Positions 6,583-6,603 of a stretch of DNA of 6,603 bases are shown one piece after another (the stretch's first letter is position 1; the number at the start of each line of letters is the position of its first letter). Source of the DNA: Candidatus Bathyarchaeota archaeon B23 (GTDB taxonomy: Archaea > Thermoproteota > Bathyarchaeia > TCS64 > B23); assembly GCA_001593875.1 (NCBI GenBank), contig LUCA01000041.1:1-6603 (forward strand). Reading direction: 5' to 3'. The notes below the pieces were generated by a model. It searched no databases and was not told the origin of the DNA. It worked only from the letters and a program-made list of their open reading frames with translations. A program made the position numbers and the translations under genes.

Positions 6583-6587
6583 GAGGT
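6582..6587 (+). promoter_or_regulatory. Ribosome-binding site for the gene starting at 6594
   Basis: GGAGGT overlaps the last base of the preceding TAG stop (6580-6582) and lies six bases before ATG 6594, a near-ideal archaeal spacing. Confidence 0.7.
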
Positions 6588-6593
6588 AGCGAG

Positions 6594-6603
6594 ATGAGTC
6601 GGG
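6594..6603 (+). CDS. Start of a further cluster gene (3' truncated by window)
   Basis: Only ATG AGT CGG G (Met-Ser-Arg) is visible before the window ends. The start is supported by the GGAGGT six bases upstream and by an 11-base gap from the preceding stop, so it belongs to the same transcription unit. A pilin or other filament component would be expected from the context, but three residues give no evidence of identity. Confidence 0.6.

Overview
The window is a tightly packed, single-strand (+) gene cluster, most probably from a thermophilic archaeon. The reasons are the FlaI/TadA-type secretion ATPase with archaeal N- and C-terminal extensions, the FlaJ/TadC-type platform proteins, the full GGAGGTGA ribosome-binding sites, the strong preference for AGG arginine codons, and the GC-rich, Glu/Arg-rich coding sequence. 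I cannot name the species. A Thermoproteota-like lineage (Bathyarchaeia or similar) is a guess from the style of the extracellular modules, not a demonstrated placement.

Layout. Positions 2-3385 hold a very large, secreted-looking modular protein whose N-terminus lies off the left edge. Its visible parts, in order, are a pilin-like beta domain following an amphipathic stretch, three copies of a ~42-residue 'SG..DL..DD.YMVF.SY' repeat, eight copies of a ~53-residue W-[DN]-G-x-x-W repeat that looks like a beta-propeller, three copies of a ~115-residue beta module (two share a 60-base perfect DNA repeat), and a C-terminal transthyretin/carboxypeptidase-regulatory-like domain. Positions 3387-4892 encode the assembly ATPase. 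Positions 4889-5713 and 5710-6582 encode two single-domain T2SSF membrane platform proteins, corresponding to the two halves of a fused FlaJ. A fifth gene starts at 6594 behind a clear Shine-Dalgarno and runs off the right edge.

How it fits together. The ATPase and the two membrane proteins make the minimal inner-membrane engine of an archaeal type IV filament (adhesive or Tad-like pilus). The giant protein, one base upstream of the ATPase start, is best read as a pilin-like subunit or tip adhesin assembled or displayed by that engine. All junctions either overlap by four bases or are separated by 1-11 bases, so the genes are very likely co-transcribed and translationally coupled. There is no gap of more than 11 bases between genes, and no promoter, terminator, RNA gene, mobile element or CRISPR array is visible.

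The most notable points are the architecture of the giant putative pilin-adhesin (pilin head, eightfold propeller, duplicated beta modules), the local drop in GC over its propeller segment, and the split platform protein.
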